Assembly: GCA_963847145.1 (NCBI GenBank)
Contig: CAWJYN010000001.1
Span: 186,001-250,000 of the forward strand
DNA length: 64,000 nucleotides
From: JABFRJ01 sp963847145
GTDB lineage: Bacteria; Pseudomonadota; Alphaproteobacteria; Rhizobiales; Hyphomicrobiaceae
Reading direction: 5' to 3'
In this document: positions 19,389-27,443 of the stretch, one piece after another
How positions within the stretch are numbered: position 1 is the stretch's first letter
How the letters are laid out: every line of letters starts with the position of its first letter
Notes under the pieces: generated by a model
The model's database searches: none
The model's input: the letters and a program-made list of their open reading frames with translations, nothing else
What the model was told of the DNA's origin: nothing
Program-made: the position numbers and the translations under genes

Positions 19389-21181
19389 ATGCCGGGGAAC
19401 ATTTTCATCAACTATCGGCGGTCGAACGCGCTGGCCGCGGCCGGGCGGTTGCAGGACCGCCTGTCTAAGGCGTTCGGCGCCAAGTCTCTGTTCATGGATG
19501 TGGATCACATCCCCGCCGGGCGTCGATTTCGTAACTTATCTCAGCCAGCAGGTCGCCGCTTGCGACGTGTTCCTCGTGGTGATGGCGCCAGGCTGGCTGG
19601 ACGTGCGCGATGACACCGGCCAACGTCGCATCGACGACCCTGCGGATTTCGTCGCCATCGAGATCGCGGCGGCGCTGGCGCGCGGCGACAAGATCCGCGT
19701 CATCCCCGTGCTGCTCGACGGCACAACGATGCCGAAGGCAGACGAGCTGCCGGACGCGTTGAAGCCGCTCGCCCGCCGCAATGCCGTGGAGGTGCGCAAC
19801 GCCCAGTTCGGCCGCGACGCGGAGGTACTGATCGGCAAGATCAAGGAGGCGTTGAAGGCAGCTTTGCAGGCGGACAGGCATGCGCCCAAGCGGTGGCCGA
19901 AGGTGGTTGGCTTGGTGGGTTTGTTGGCCTTGATTGCACTTCAGGCCTGGGACGCGCGCAATCGAAGCAGCCGAGAGCTAGTCGAAACGGCGGGATTGCA
20001 AAAGGAAGCCGCCGCAGCAAAAAAGAAGGACGGCGAGCTGGTCGTAGCCAACCGTGCTGCGGCCGAGCGCAAGCGGATCGCCGACGGCATCGCCGCCGAG
20101 AAAGCAACGGCCGAGGCCAAGCGCACGGCCGACGCGGCCACGGCCAAGAAAGCCGAAGACAAGAAAGCCGAAGATAAGAAGGCCGACGACGAGCGCAAGG
20201 CCAGGGCCGAGGCAGATGCGAAGGCGTTGGCGGACGCGAAGGCCGCGCTCGAAAAAGCCACGGCGTCCAAGGCAGAGGCCGCGCGTCGCGCCGAAGAGAA
20301 ACTCGAACCGGAATTCGCCGAACTCGTCGCGACCGGCACCGCCAATCAACTGGCCGGCTTTGCGCTGCTGAACCCGAGCTTCGCGGCCCGCGCCGAGCCG
20401 GTGGTCGCGCGGAAGCGCTTAGCGGAGGAGGCCCGGCGCACGCCGCAGCCTGGCCAGGTGTTCCGCGACTGCAACGACGGCTGCCCTGAAATGGTCGTTG
20501 TACCTGGGGGAACCTTCACCATGGGCGCCAACGACTATGACGACGAGAAACCGCCGCACCCGGTGACGATCCCGAAGCCCTACGCGGTCGGCAAATACAC
20601 TGTCACCTTCGCCGAGTGGGACGCTTGCGTGGCAGCGGGCGGCTGCAAGAGCAAGCCGCCGGACGAGGGTTGGGGCCGCGACCGGCGGCCGGTCATCAAC
20701 GTATCCTGGGATGATGTGACCAATGAATACCTGCCGTGGCTGAACAAGAAGACCGGGCACACGTACCGCCTGCTCTCGGAAGCGGAATGGGAGCATGCAG
20801 CGCGCGGCGGCACCAAGACGCGCTACTCTTTCGGCGAGTCAAACTTCGCTCTCGGAGACTACGCCTGGTTCAACCGCAACGCCGGCGGCAAGACACATCC
20901 GGTCGGCGAGAAGAAACCCAATCCGTTCGGTCACTACGACATGCACGGCAATGTCTGGCAGTGGACGCAGGATTGTTGGCATGACAGCTACAAGGGATCA
21001 CCGCCGGGTGATGGAACCGCCTGGACAACATCGTGCAGCGACAGCAATCGCCGTGTCCTCCGCGGCGGTTCCTGGGTCAACGATCCGCAGCTCCTCCGCT
21101 CGGCCGACCGCAGCAGGGACTACCGCCGACAGGCGGAGCTTCAACTTCGGCTTCCGTGTCGGGAGGACGCTTACCCCCTAG
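19389..21181 (+). pseudogene. TIR - membrane helix - coiled coil - SUMF1/FGE-sulfatase domain protein, frameshifted
   Basis: Read as one gene it encodes about 596 residues. An N-terminal TIR domain (GNIFINYRRSNA, FMDVDHIPAG, then VDFVTYLSQQVAACDVFLVVM, and FVAIEIAAAL holding the probable catalytic Glu) is followed by a membrane helix (VVGLVGLLALIALQAW). Next come an Ala/Lys/Glu coiled coil of about 110 residues and a SUMF1/formylglycine-enzyme-like domain (MVVVPGGTFTMGAN, YRLLSEAEWEHAARGG, YDMHGNVWQW, RRVLRGGSW). Two breaks occur. An extra G in 19518-19520 shifts the TIR domain out of frame, with a stop at 19613. An extra base near 21121 (T of GACTACC) moves the frame away from SFNFGFRVGRTLTP, which ends at 21181. 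This is a degraded gene or a sequence error; the architecture suggests a signalling or defence-type receptor. Confidence 0.75.
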
Positions 21182-21288
21182 TTCTTTACCTCTTTACCGC
21201 ATGGGTCCAGGGCGTAGCCCTGGTCGCTGCGGACAGCGACGCCATGTACTCGCATCCGCCGGCGCTTCCCTTCCGGGCAATGCTCTTG

Positions 21289-21294
21289 TAAAAT
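21289..21294 (+). promoter_or_regulatory. possible -10 box of the toxin-antitoxin pair
   Basis: TAAAAT lies only six bases before the antitoxin ATG at 21301, inside a partly symmetric GTAAAATTGTAC. No good -35 box or ribosome-binding site is seen. If real, transcription would start at about the ATG (leaderless), and the symmetric bases could be the autoregulatory operator. Confidence 0.3.
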
Positions 21295-21300
21295 TGTACC

Positions 21301-21547
21301 ATGGACCACGACGTCAAATCTCTCGCGGACGCTGCTCGCGCGCTATCTCCTGAAGACCAGGATGCATTGATCGACATGCTGCTGGACGCAGGCGACGAGG
21401 CCGGCGCGACCTGGAGCGCCACTTGGGCAACGGAGGCGGAAGCCCGCCTCGCCGAGGTGCAGCGGGGCGACGTTGAAACGCTTGATGCCGATGACGTTGC
21501 TGGCCGAAGGCTGCCGTCGATTGGCCGCGCGACGCGCACAGGCATGA
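21301..21547 (+). pseudogene. addiction-module antitoxin (TIGR02574-like), frameshifted near its end
   Basis: The N-terminal part (ADAARALSPEDQDALIDMLLDAG, then ATEAEARLAEVQRGDVETLDADDV) matches small helical antitoxins paired with RelE/ParE toxins. After codon 65 an extra T at 21497-21498 changes the frame, so the product runs directly into the toxin. Removing it gives the expected basic ending (LAEGCRRLAARRAQA), 81 residues in total, with a stop at 21545-21547. That stop overlaps the toxin ATG as ATGA. As given, the two proteins would be made as one fused chain. Confidence 0.75.
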
Positions 21548-21945
21548 AAATCAGGTTTCATCCACGAGCACGCGCGGAACTCTATCGGGCAGCAGAGTGG
21601 TACGATCGGCGGCAAATAGGTCTCGGTGACGAATTCTACGCAGAGGTCGCGAAATCTTTCGCGCAGATGCGCGCGTTTCCGGGGGCGCAGCCGGAAATCC
21701 TGCCGGGGTGGCGGCGCGCCTTACCGGGAGGTTTTCCTTACGGTCTGGTCTATCGCGAACTTGGCCCAGAAGTGCTGATCATCGTTGCGATCGCGCACTC
21801 GAAACGGCGACCTGGATATTGGCGGCGGCTAAAAATTAAAGGGTGGTGGCAACAAACAGATGTTGGCATTGCGCCGCCCCCTCACCCCCGCGGCCGCCAC
21901 ACCTCGCGCTTCAATGCTTTGTACGCCTCGATCCCGCCGGGATAA
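21544..21945 (+). CDS. RelE/ParE family toxin
   Basis: From ATG 21544 the protein begins MKIRFHPRARAELYRAAEWYDRR. It continues with GLGDEFYAEVAKSF, ILPGWRRALPGGFPYGLVYREL and VLIIVAIAHSKRRPGYWRR, the usual RelE/ParE plasmid-stabilisation fold of about 95 residues. The open frame then adds about 38 unrelated residues and overlaps the convergent VOC gene. One base off frame, a TAA at 21830-21832 lies exactly where the family normally ends (GYWRR). A further one-base insertion near 21825 is therefore likely, and the native end is probably 21832. Whether it cleaves mRNA or poisons gyrase cannot be told. Confidence 0.75.
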   Translation: MKIRFHPRARAELYRAAEWYDRRQIGLGDEFYAEVAKSFAQMRAFPGAQPEILPGWRRALPGGFPYGLVYRELGPEVLIIVAIAHSKRRPGYWRRLKIKGWWQQTDVGIAPPPHPRGRHTSRFNALYASIPPG

Positions 21946-22409
21946 CTCACCAGTTCCAGCTGCTGTCCCCAGGGAGCTTTGAAGTAGAGCCACGACAGGC
22001 CTTTGCTCGGGCCTTCGGTCATCTCCACCGGGCCGCTCTGGATCGACACGGTGTGCGCCTTCAGCGCCGCCAGCGCCTTGTCCATGTCTTCGACATAGAA
22101 CGCGATGTGCCAGCCGCCGTGGTCGCTGTTTTTGGGTAAGTCTGTGCTCTGGTTGGGCGCGGTGAACTCGAACAGTTCCAGCGCCGGTCCGTTGGCGACG
22201 CGCAGCATGCGGATCTTGTTGATGCGCGAGCGCGGGTGGACTGCGAGATGGCTCGCCATCCAATCATCCGCGCTCTCGAACGGGCCGACGTCGTAGAGCG
22301 TTTCCGCACCAAGCACATCGACGAAGAACTTTGTGGCGCTGTCGATATCGGGCACGGTCAGGCCGATATGTTCAACGCCTGCGATAGCGGGGATGTGAGG
22401 TGCGGGCAT
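21882..22409 (-). CDS. VOC (glyoxalase-fold) family protein
   Basis: 175 residues with two beta-alpha-beta-beta-beta modules: VEHIGLTVPDIDSATKFFVDVLG in the first half and GGWHIAFYVEDMDKALAALKAH in the second, ending APWGQQLELVSYPGG. Conserved His and Glu residues at metal positions (EHIG, LELFEF, WHIAFY, LELVSY) suggest a divalent-metal enzyme such as a dioxygenase, epimerase or lactoylglutathione-lyase relative. It lies downstream of purN on the same strand, separated by two hairpins. Its 3' end overlaps the extended toxin frame on the other strand. Confidence 0.82.
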   Translation of the reverse strand: MPAPHIPAIAGVEHIGLTVPDIDSATKFFVDVLGAETLYDVGPFESADDWMASHLAVHPRSRINKIRMLRVANGPALELFEFTAPNQSTDLPKNSDHGGWHIAFYVEDMDKALAALKAHTVSIQSGPVEMTEGPSKGLSWLYFKAPWGQQLELVSYPGGIEAYKALKREVWRPRG

Positions 22410-22431
22410 CAGTGAGCTCCAAATGTCGGGT

Positions 22432-22481
22432 CAAGGGCCAGCGGCCCTTGTCGGGGAGTTTGAGGGGCTGAAGGCCCCTCA
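22432..22481. terminator. two tandem hairpins between purN and the VOC gene
   Basis: Perfect 8-bp stems: CAAGGGCC / GGCCCTTG (22432-22450, loop AGC) and TGAGGGGC / GCCCCTCA (22461-22481, loop TGAAG). They follow the purN stop on the minus strand and precede the VOC start. No U-tract follows on that strand, so they may be processing or stability elements rather than intrinsic terminators. Confidence 0.5.
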
Positions 22482-22500
22482 TGGCGCGCAAGCGCGTTTT

Positions 22501-23154
22501 TCAAACAACCGGCGGCCACATCAATGTCGGCACTTTGCCAGCAGGCGGCGCCATCACTACCCGTTCGTCTTTCACAGTCACCCGACCGGATGCCACCAGT
22601 TCCAAAGCATGCGGATAGAGCTTGTGCTCGGCGTCCAGCACGCGCGCGCCAAGTGTCTCCGCCGTATCGTCGGGCATGACGGGCACGGCGGCCTGCGCGA
22701 CGATGGGGCCGGCATCCATCTCGGTGCGGATGAAGTGCACGGTCGCACCGGTGATCAGTGCGCCCTGATCGAGCACGCGCTGGTGCGTATCCAGCCCGGG
22801 GAACGACGGCAGCAGCGATGGGTGGATATTCAGTTGCCTGTCCCGCCAGCGGTCCACAAACTGTCCCGTCAGCATGCGCATGAACCCCGCATTGCAGATG
22901 AGATCCACTTTGGCATCCAGCAGCGCCTGATGCAGCCGCGCCTCGAACGCCATGCGGTTGGCATATTGCTTATGGTCGATGGCCTGGACCGGAATGCCCT
23001 GGCCCCGTGCCCACTCGAGCCCGCCCGCCTCCGGCCGGTTCGACAGCACAATCACCGGCTCAGCCGGAAATCCTGAACGGCGCATGGCGGCGACAAGCGC
23101 CTGCATGTTCGAGCCGCGGCCCGAGATGAGAATGCCGAGGCGGCGCTTTTGCAC
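22501..23154 (-). CDS. purN: phosphoribosylglycinamide formyltransferase
   Basis: Transfers a formyl group from 10-formyl-THF to GAR in purine synthesis. The motifs are clear: LGILISGRGSNMQAL (phosphate loop), QLNIHPSLLPSFPGLDTHQ with catalytic Asn and His, and GATVHFIRTEMDAGPI with catalytic Asp. A GTG start at 23154 (QKRRLGIL follows) with AGGA eight bases upstream gives about 217 residues, the usual size. A frame extension to 23226 adds an implausible His/Arg-rich leader. In many bacteria purM precedes it; here the upstream neighbour is a divergent glycosyltransferase region. Confidence 0.94.
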   Translation of the reverse strand: MQKRRLGILISGRGSNMQALVAAMRRSGFPAEPVIVLSNRPEAGGLEWARGQGIPVQAIDHKQYANRMAFEARLHQALLDAKVDLICNAGFMRMLTGQFVDRWRDRQLNIHPSLLPSFPGLDTHQRVLDQGALITGATVHFIRTEMDAGPIVAQAAVPVMPDDTAETLGARVLDAEHKLYPHALELVASGRVTVKDERVVMAPPAGKVPTLMWPPVV

Positions 23155-23595
23155 GCAAGGTGTCCTGTCTTGGTCTCGGGTGTTTTGAGACTTGGTTAGC
23201 GCATGTGCGTGCGGAAGGGGAGCCATGAAGTGCGCACGTTGGCCGCCGCCTGACTGGCGGCTCGTGCGGCGTATTTGCGCGCCAAGGCAGAAGAAGATGT
23301 TCCTATAATGAAACAGTATGGCTTTGATTGGATTGAGAAATCTCGCAACTGCGAGAATTTTCCATCTTCACAAAATAAAGCGGCACGCACGTTGCGTGGT
23401 CTTGCAGCCACTACAACTTCTGAGCCTGTCCGCTTAACCTTCTGAGGTCTTAACTCTTTGTTGACAATATTCTACACCAGTCATCGAATTTGCGGTATCT
23501 TGCACTGCACAAATCCGTAGCGCCGCTCGCCTTTCGCGTGTGCTTGCCCTTCCCGACCCCCTCCTCCCGTTTCTGGTCCTCGTCGTGTCTTGTCA
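23155..23595. other. AT-richer intergenic region between divergent purN and glycan genes
   Basis: About 440 bp with no convincing gene. It holds a perfect palindrome TCTCGCA-AC-TGCGAGA (23341-23356) in an AT-rich setting, which could be an operator or a hairpin. A sigma70-like promoter for the forward glycosyltransferase genes is listed separately. Weak frames on both strands lack family features. Confidence 0.6.
23461..23489 (+). promoter_or_regulatory. sigma70-type promoter upstream of the glycan operon
   Basis: A perfect -35 TTGACA (23461-23466), a 17-base spacer and a -10-like TCGAAT (23484-23489, 4 of 6) lie about 105 bp before the GT4 start. The perfect -35 is uncommon in this GC-rich sequence. 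Confidence 0.5.
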
Positions 23596-24723
23596 ATGCT
23601 CCTGCAACCCGCGTTCCGCCCCGCTGTGACCCCAGCGCCCGGCACAGTGCACATCGTCGAACGCATGGCGCCCGGCGGGATCGAGACGCTTGTGCTCGAC
23701 ATGGTCAAAGGCCTTGGCGGCGCGCACCGGGTATTCAGCTTGGCCGGCAGCGTCAGCGAACTGGCCAGCACCTGGCCGCGACTGGCCCGCCTCGGCGACA
23801 CGATTGAAGCATTTGATCGGCGGCCGGGCGTTCAGCTGCGGCTCGTTGGCCAACTCACAGCCCGCCTGAAAGCTTGCGCGCCGCACGCGGTGATCGTCCA
23901 TCACATCGGCCCGTTGCTGTACGGCGGCCTCGCCGCCCGTCTCGCTCGCGTTCCGCGCATCATTCATGTCGAACATGATGCGTGGCACTACGAGAGCACA
24001 CGCCGCCGTCAGGTAGCTGCTCTGGCCTTCAAGCTGGTGCGCCCGGCCCGCGTCGCGGTCTCAAACGAGATTGCGACGAACGTGGCACGTTTGCTTGGCG
24101 CGACAGGCGTGACGGTCATCGCACCTGGCATCGATATGGAACTCTACCGGCCGCGCGACAGAGTGGCTGCCCGCGTCCGGCTCGGCCTTGGACAAGCGGG
24201 TCCGTTGATCGGCACCTCGGGTCGGCTGGTTGCCGTTAAATCACAGATCACGCTCATCGACGCGCTGGCTGCGCTGCGTCACGGCCAACGTGCGTCAGTG
24301 GGGCTGCCGGAACTCGTTATCGTCGGCGAGGGCCCGGAGCGTGCCGCCCTGACGGCGCGAGCGGCCGCGCTCGGCGTTGGCGATGCCGTGCATCTGCTCG
24401 GCCACCGTGATGATCTGCCGGAAATTCTGCCGGCATTCGCTGTCTATGCGTTGCCGTCAGTTAATGAAGGCCTGCCGCGCGGTGTGCTCGAAGCGCAAGC
24501 CGCCGGGCTTCCGGTGGTTGCTTCCCGCGTCGGCGCCTTGCCGGATGCCGTGTGCCCACGCTCCGGCCGTCTCATTGCGCCATCCGACGTGCCAGCTCTC
24601 GCCCAGGCGCTCTCTGAAGTTCTCGCCCAAAGCACCGATCCAACTCTCCCGCGCGGTTTCGTAGGCGAGCGCTATGCGCTCACTAAGACACTCGCTGCCT
24701 TCGACCAGCTTCTCACCCGCTAG
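23596..24723 (+). CDS. GT4-type glycosyltransferase
   Basis: 375 residues, GT-B fold. The N-terminal domain starts VHIVERMAPGGIETLVLDMV. The C-terminal domain has TSGRLVAVKSQITLIDAL, LVIVGEGPERAALTARAAALG and the nucleotide-sugar-binding EX7E region (SVNEGLPRGVLEAQAAGLPVVASRVGALPD). It probably transfers a sugar from an NDP-sugar to a lipid-linked glycan at the inner membrane. ATG 23596 is preceded two codons earlier by a possible TTG (23590). It is the first of three forward genes for polysaccharide synthesis, ending seven bases before the next start. Confidence 0.87.
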   Translation: MLLQPAFRPAVTPAPGTVHIVERMAPGGIETLVLDMVKGLGGAHRVFSLAGSVSELASTWPRLARLGDTIEAFDRRPGVQLRLVGQLTARLKACAPHAVIVHHIGPLLYGGLAARLARVPRIIHVEHDAWHYESTRRRQVAALAFKLVRPARVAVSNEIATNVARLLGATGVTVIAPGIDMELYRPRDRVAARVRLGLGQAGPLIGTSGRLVAVKSQITLIDALAALRHGQRASVGLPELVIVGEGPERAALTARAAALGVGDAVHLLGHRDDLPEILPAFAVYALPSVNEGLPRGVLEAQAAGLPVVASRVGALPDAVCPRSGRLIAPSDVPALAQALSEVLAQSTDPTLPRGFVGERYALTKTLAAFDQLLTR

Positions 24724-24730
24724 GCCCGCC

Positions 24731-26701
24731 ATGATTGTCTTAGTTGCCGAACATCTGTTTGCCGCCGCCGCTGTGCTGGTCATCTATCACCACGTCGGCT
24801 ATCCGCTGCTGCTCCGGTGGCTCGCGCATCGCCACCGGCGGTTTGGCGCGCAGGCGCCCGTCGCGCCGCTCTTGCGGTCAGACACCGATCTCCCCACGAT
24901 CACGCTGATTGTGCCAGCGCATAACGAGGCGACGGTCATGGTCGCCAAGCTTGCCAATTTGGCAGCCCTCGACTACCCGCGCGACCGGCTGAAGATCGTT
25001 CTGGCGCTCGATGGCTGCACCGATGACACACGCGCAATCGTTAAGGCGCGCCTGCCGCAACTGGCCGAGCGTTTCGAAATCGCCATGGTCGAATACGTGC
25101 AGAACGTTGGGAAGCTTGCCGTGCTCAATGCTCAGATTGGCGCCGCCACGAGCGACATCGTTGCGCTCAGCGACACCTCTGCTGCTGTCGACTCCGACGC
25201 GCTGTTGCGCGCGGCCGGCCACTTGCTTGATCCCTCGGTCGGTGTGGTCTGTGGCGGCTACCGCCTGCGTGATGCTGGCAGCGAAGGCGAACGCGCCTAT
25301 TGGGCCTATCAGACCGCCATCAAGGCCGACGAAGCGGCCGTTGCTGCCCCCATGGGTGCGCACGGGGCCTTCTACCTGTTCCGCCGCGCCGGCTGGACAC
25401 CGCTTGCGCCCGATACCATCAACGACGACTTCCTGTTGCCCATGCGCATCGTCGCGCAAGGCTATCGCGCGGTCTATGACCCCGCGATCATGGCCACAGA
25501 ACTCGAGCGCACGCGCAGCACCCAGGAATTCCGCCGACGCGTCCGCATCGGCGCTGGCAATCTCCAGCAAGTGCTGGCATTGCCGTCACTCGCCGACCCG
25601 CGCCGTCCAAAGCTGGCCTTCGTGTTCCTCTCCGGGAAAGCCTTGCGTCCGTTCATTCCGGCACTGGGGCTGGCGGCCATAGTTTTGCTCGCTATCCTCG
25701 CCGTAGCGGCTCCTGGACCGTTCTATAAAGTTCTGTTCGCCCTCACGGGTGCCATCGTCGGCGCGGTCGCTTTCACCCTCGGCGACCGCACGCGGCCCGT
25801 GCCGCGCGCATTCCGGTGGCTAGCCTATCTGGTCGAGGGGCACGCGGCGTCGGGTCTCGGCGCCTGGAAGTATATGACAGGCCAGCCCGTTTCCGGCTGG
25901 CAACCACCTGTCTCTCAGGTGGCTGACACGGCGGTGGCTTGGTCCTATCTCAAGCCGGAAGTCAGCATCGGCAAGCGCGTCTTTGATCTCGTCGTGGGTA
26001 CGGGCGCACTCGTGGTATTCGCACTGCTTTTCATCCCGATTGCGCTCGCTATAAAACTCGAAAGCCGGGGCCCAGTCTTTTACCGTCAACGCCGTGTTGG
26101 ACTCACCACGCCGGACCACACGGAAACATTCGAGCTCTTCAAGTTCCGCAGCATGTACGAAGACGCCGAAAAGCGTAGTGGCGCGATCTGGGCCACCAAG
26201 AACGACCCTCGTATCACCCGCGTCGGCCGCTTTCTGCGCAAGTCGCGGCTCGATGAGCTGCCGCAGTGCCTCAATGTACTGCGCGGTGATATGAGCATCG
26301 TCGGTCCCCGGCCGGAGCGGCCAGGCTTTTTTAACAGGCTTGAAGCGGCTGTGCCCTTTTATGTCGAGCGCACGTTTGGCATCCGTCCGGGGATTACCGG
26401 GTTGGCACAGGTCAATCTGCCTTACGACGAGACGATCGACGACGTCCGCATGAAATGTGTCTACGATCACGCCTATGCAACGCAGCTTACCAGCCTCGGC
26501 AGCTGGCTCAAGACCGACTTGGGCATCTTCGCCAAGACGGTTCGAAGTCATGGTGCTCGGCAAGGGCCAATAGCCGAACCCGCGGCGCCCATTAAGCAAA
26601 CGATAACGGTTTGCGTTCCGGGCGCTGGGAAGTGGGCCGCGTGGTGCGTAGATTGCAGTGACGTCGAGGCGCCGTCTGCCGGCTGCCGTGGACAGATTTA
26701 A
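24731..26701 (+). CDS. fused GT2 glycosyltransferase - undecaprenyl-phosphate sugar phosphotransferase
   Basis: A two-domain membrane enzyme. After an N-terminal helix, the GT2 half (PTITLIVPAHNEATV, LDGCTDDTRAIV, NDDFLLPMRI, RRRVRIGAGNLQQ) resembles processive-type transferases with helices near residues 305-370. From about residue 415 a monotopic phosphoglycosyl transferase domain follows (KRVFDLVVGTGALVVF, SRGPVFYRQRRVG, FELFKFRSMYEDAE). It has the catalytic Asp-Glu near 508-509 (SRLDELPQCLNVLRGDMS) and GPRPERPGF. Such domains start glycan assembly on undecaprenyl phosphate. As given the chain is 656 residues with an odd Cys-rich tail. Dropping one A at 26545-26546 gives VRVMVLGKGQ and a stop at 26571-26573, a more usual end. 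Confidence 0.88.
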   Translation: MIVLVAEHLFAAAAVLVIYHHVGYPLLLRWLAHRHRRFGAQAPVAPLLRSDTDLPTITLIVPAHNEATVMVAKLANLAALDYPRDRLKIVLALDGCTDDTRAIVKARLPQLAERFEIAMVEYVQNVGKLAVLNAQIGAATSDIVALSDTSAAVDSDALLRAAGHLLDPSVGVVCGGYRLRDAGSEGERAYWAYQTAIKADEAAVAAPMGAHGAFYLFRRAGWTPLAPDTINDDFLLPMRIVAQGYRAVYDPAIMATELERTRSTQEFRRRVRIGAGNLQQVLALPSLADPRRPKLAFVFLSGKALRPFIPALGLAAIVLLAILAVAAPGPFYKVLFALTGAIVGAVAFTLGDRTRPVPRAFRWLAYLVEGHAASGLGAWKYMTGQPVSGWQPPVSQVADTAVAWSYLKPEVSIGKRVFDLVVGTGALVVFALLFIPIALAIKLESRGPVFYRQRRVGLTTPDHTETFELFKFRSMYEDAEKRSGAIWATKNDPRITRVGRFLRKSRLDELPQCLNVLRGDMSIVGPRPERPGFFNRLEAAVPFYVERTFGIRPGITGLAQVNLPYDETIDDVRMKCVYDHAYATQLTSLGSWLKTDLGIFAKTVRSHGARQGPIAEPAAPIKQTITVCVPGAGKWAAWCVDCSDVEAPSAGCRGQI

Positions 26702-26727
26702 ACCGTGTCGCGAGTGAGTGCTTCAGG

Positions 26728-27441
26728 ATGCAAGAGCCGATGATTGACGACTGGTCCCGCACGGCAGAACAAGTCATGCTCTCCATCATCGAGAGCAAAG
26801 CTCGCGTGCTCGCCATCACCAGCGCGATTCCCGCGGCCGGCGTCTCAACCGTTGCGGAGGGGCTCGCGACCGCCTTTGCACGGTCAGGCCGCAAGGCGCT
26901 ATTGATCGATATGACTGGCACGGTAGATAGCGGTGGTGGGACCGGCAGCTGGGCACCGGGCGAGGCGTTGGCGACCGACGCCGTGCACATCGTTAGCGAA
27001 AATCTGGCGCGGTTGCAGGTTGTGCCGACGTCCGCCAATCGCGCGCTCTTCGGCAATGTCGAGTTGTTTCAGAAAGCGTTTCAGCGTGATCTGGCTTCAT
27101 ATGCCCACATTATTCTGGACTTGCCGGCCGTTCTTGAAACAGAGGCCGCGCGGCTTAACCCCGCTGCCGCCGCCCGTGCAGCCGATGCGGTGATCTTAGT
27201 CGGTCTCACGGGATTAACCAATCGTGCCGAACTTGCCGAGGCGACGCAGGCTTTGCGGCAAGTTGGCGCCAACGTCGCCGGGCTGGTGTTGAATGATCAG
27301 TACTGCGCCACGCTCGGCGAAGAGATCGCCGACGTAACCTATAGCCGCCTTGGGCAGATTGCGCCACGCGCGGCGCATTGGATTGCCCAGAAAGCACTGG
27401 CGAGCCGCTATCTCGGCCGCAATTTCCGCATCGTGCGGTGA
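26728..27441 (+). CDS. CpsD/BY-kinase-like P-loop protein with degenerate Walker A
   Basis: 237 residues resembling the cytoplasmic ATPase domain of bacterial tyrosine kinases that control polysaccharide chain length. The P-loop region reads SAIPAAGVSTVAEGLA. The invariant Lys of the Walker A is replaced by Val (V39). Walker A' is KALLIDMTG and Walker B is HIILDLPAV. No tyrosine cluster is seen at the C-terminus. It may therefore be a regulatory pseudo-ATPase rather than a kinase. It is the third gene of the glycan group and ends two bases before the stop of the convergent lyase-like gene. Confidence 0.75.
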   Translation: MQEPMIDDWSRTAEQVMLSIIESKARVLAITSAIPAAGVSTVAEGLATAFARSGRKALLIDMTGTVDSGGGTGSWAPGEALATDAVHIVSENLARLQVVPTSANRALFGNVELFQKAFQRDLASYAHIILDLPAVLETEAARLNPAAAARAADAVILVGLTGLTNRAELAEATQALRQVGANVAGLVLNDQYCATLGEEIADVTYSRLGQIAPRAAHWIAQKALASRYLGRNFRIVR

Positions 27442-27443
27442 GG

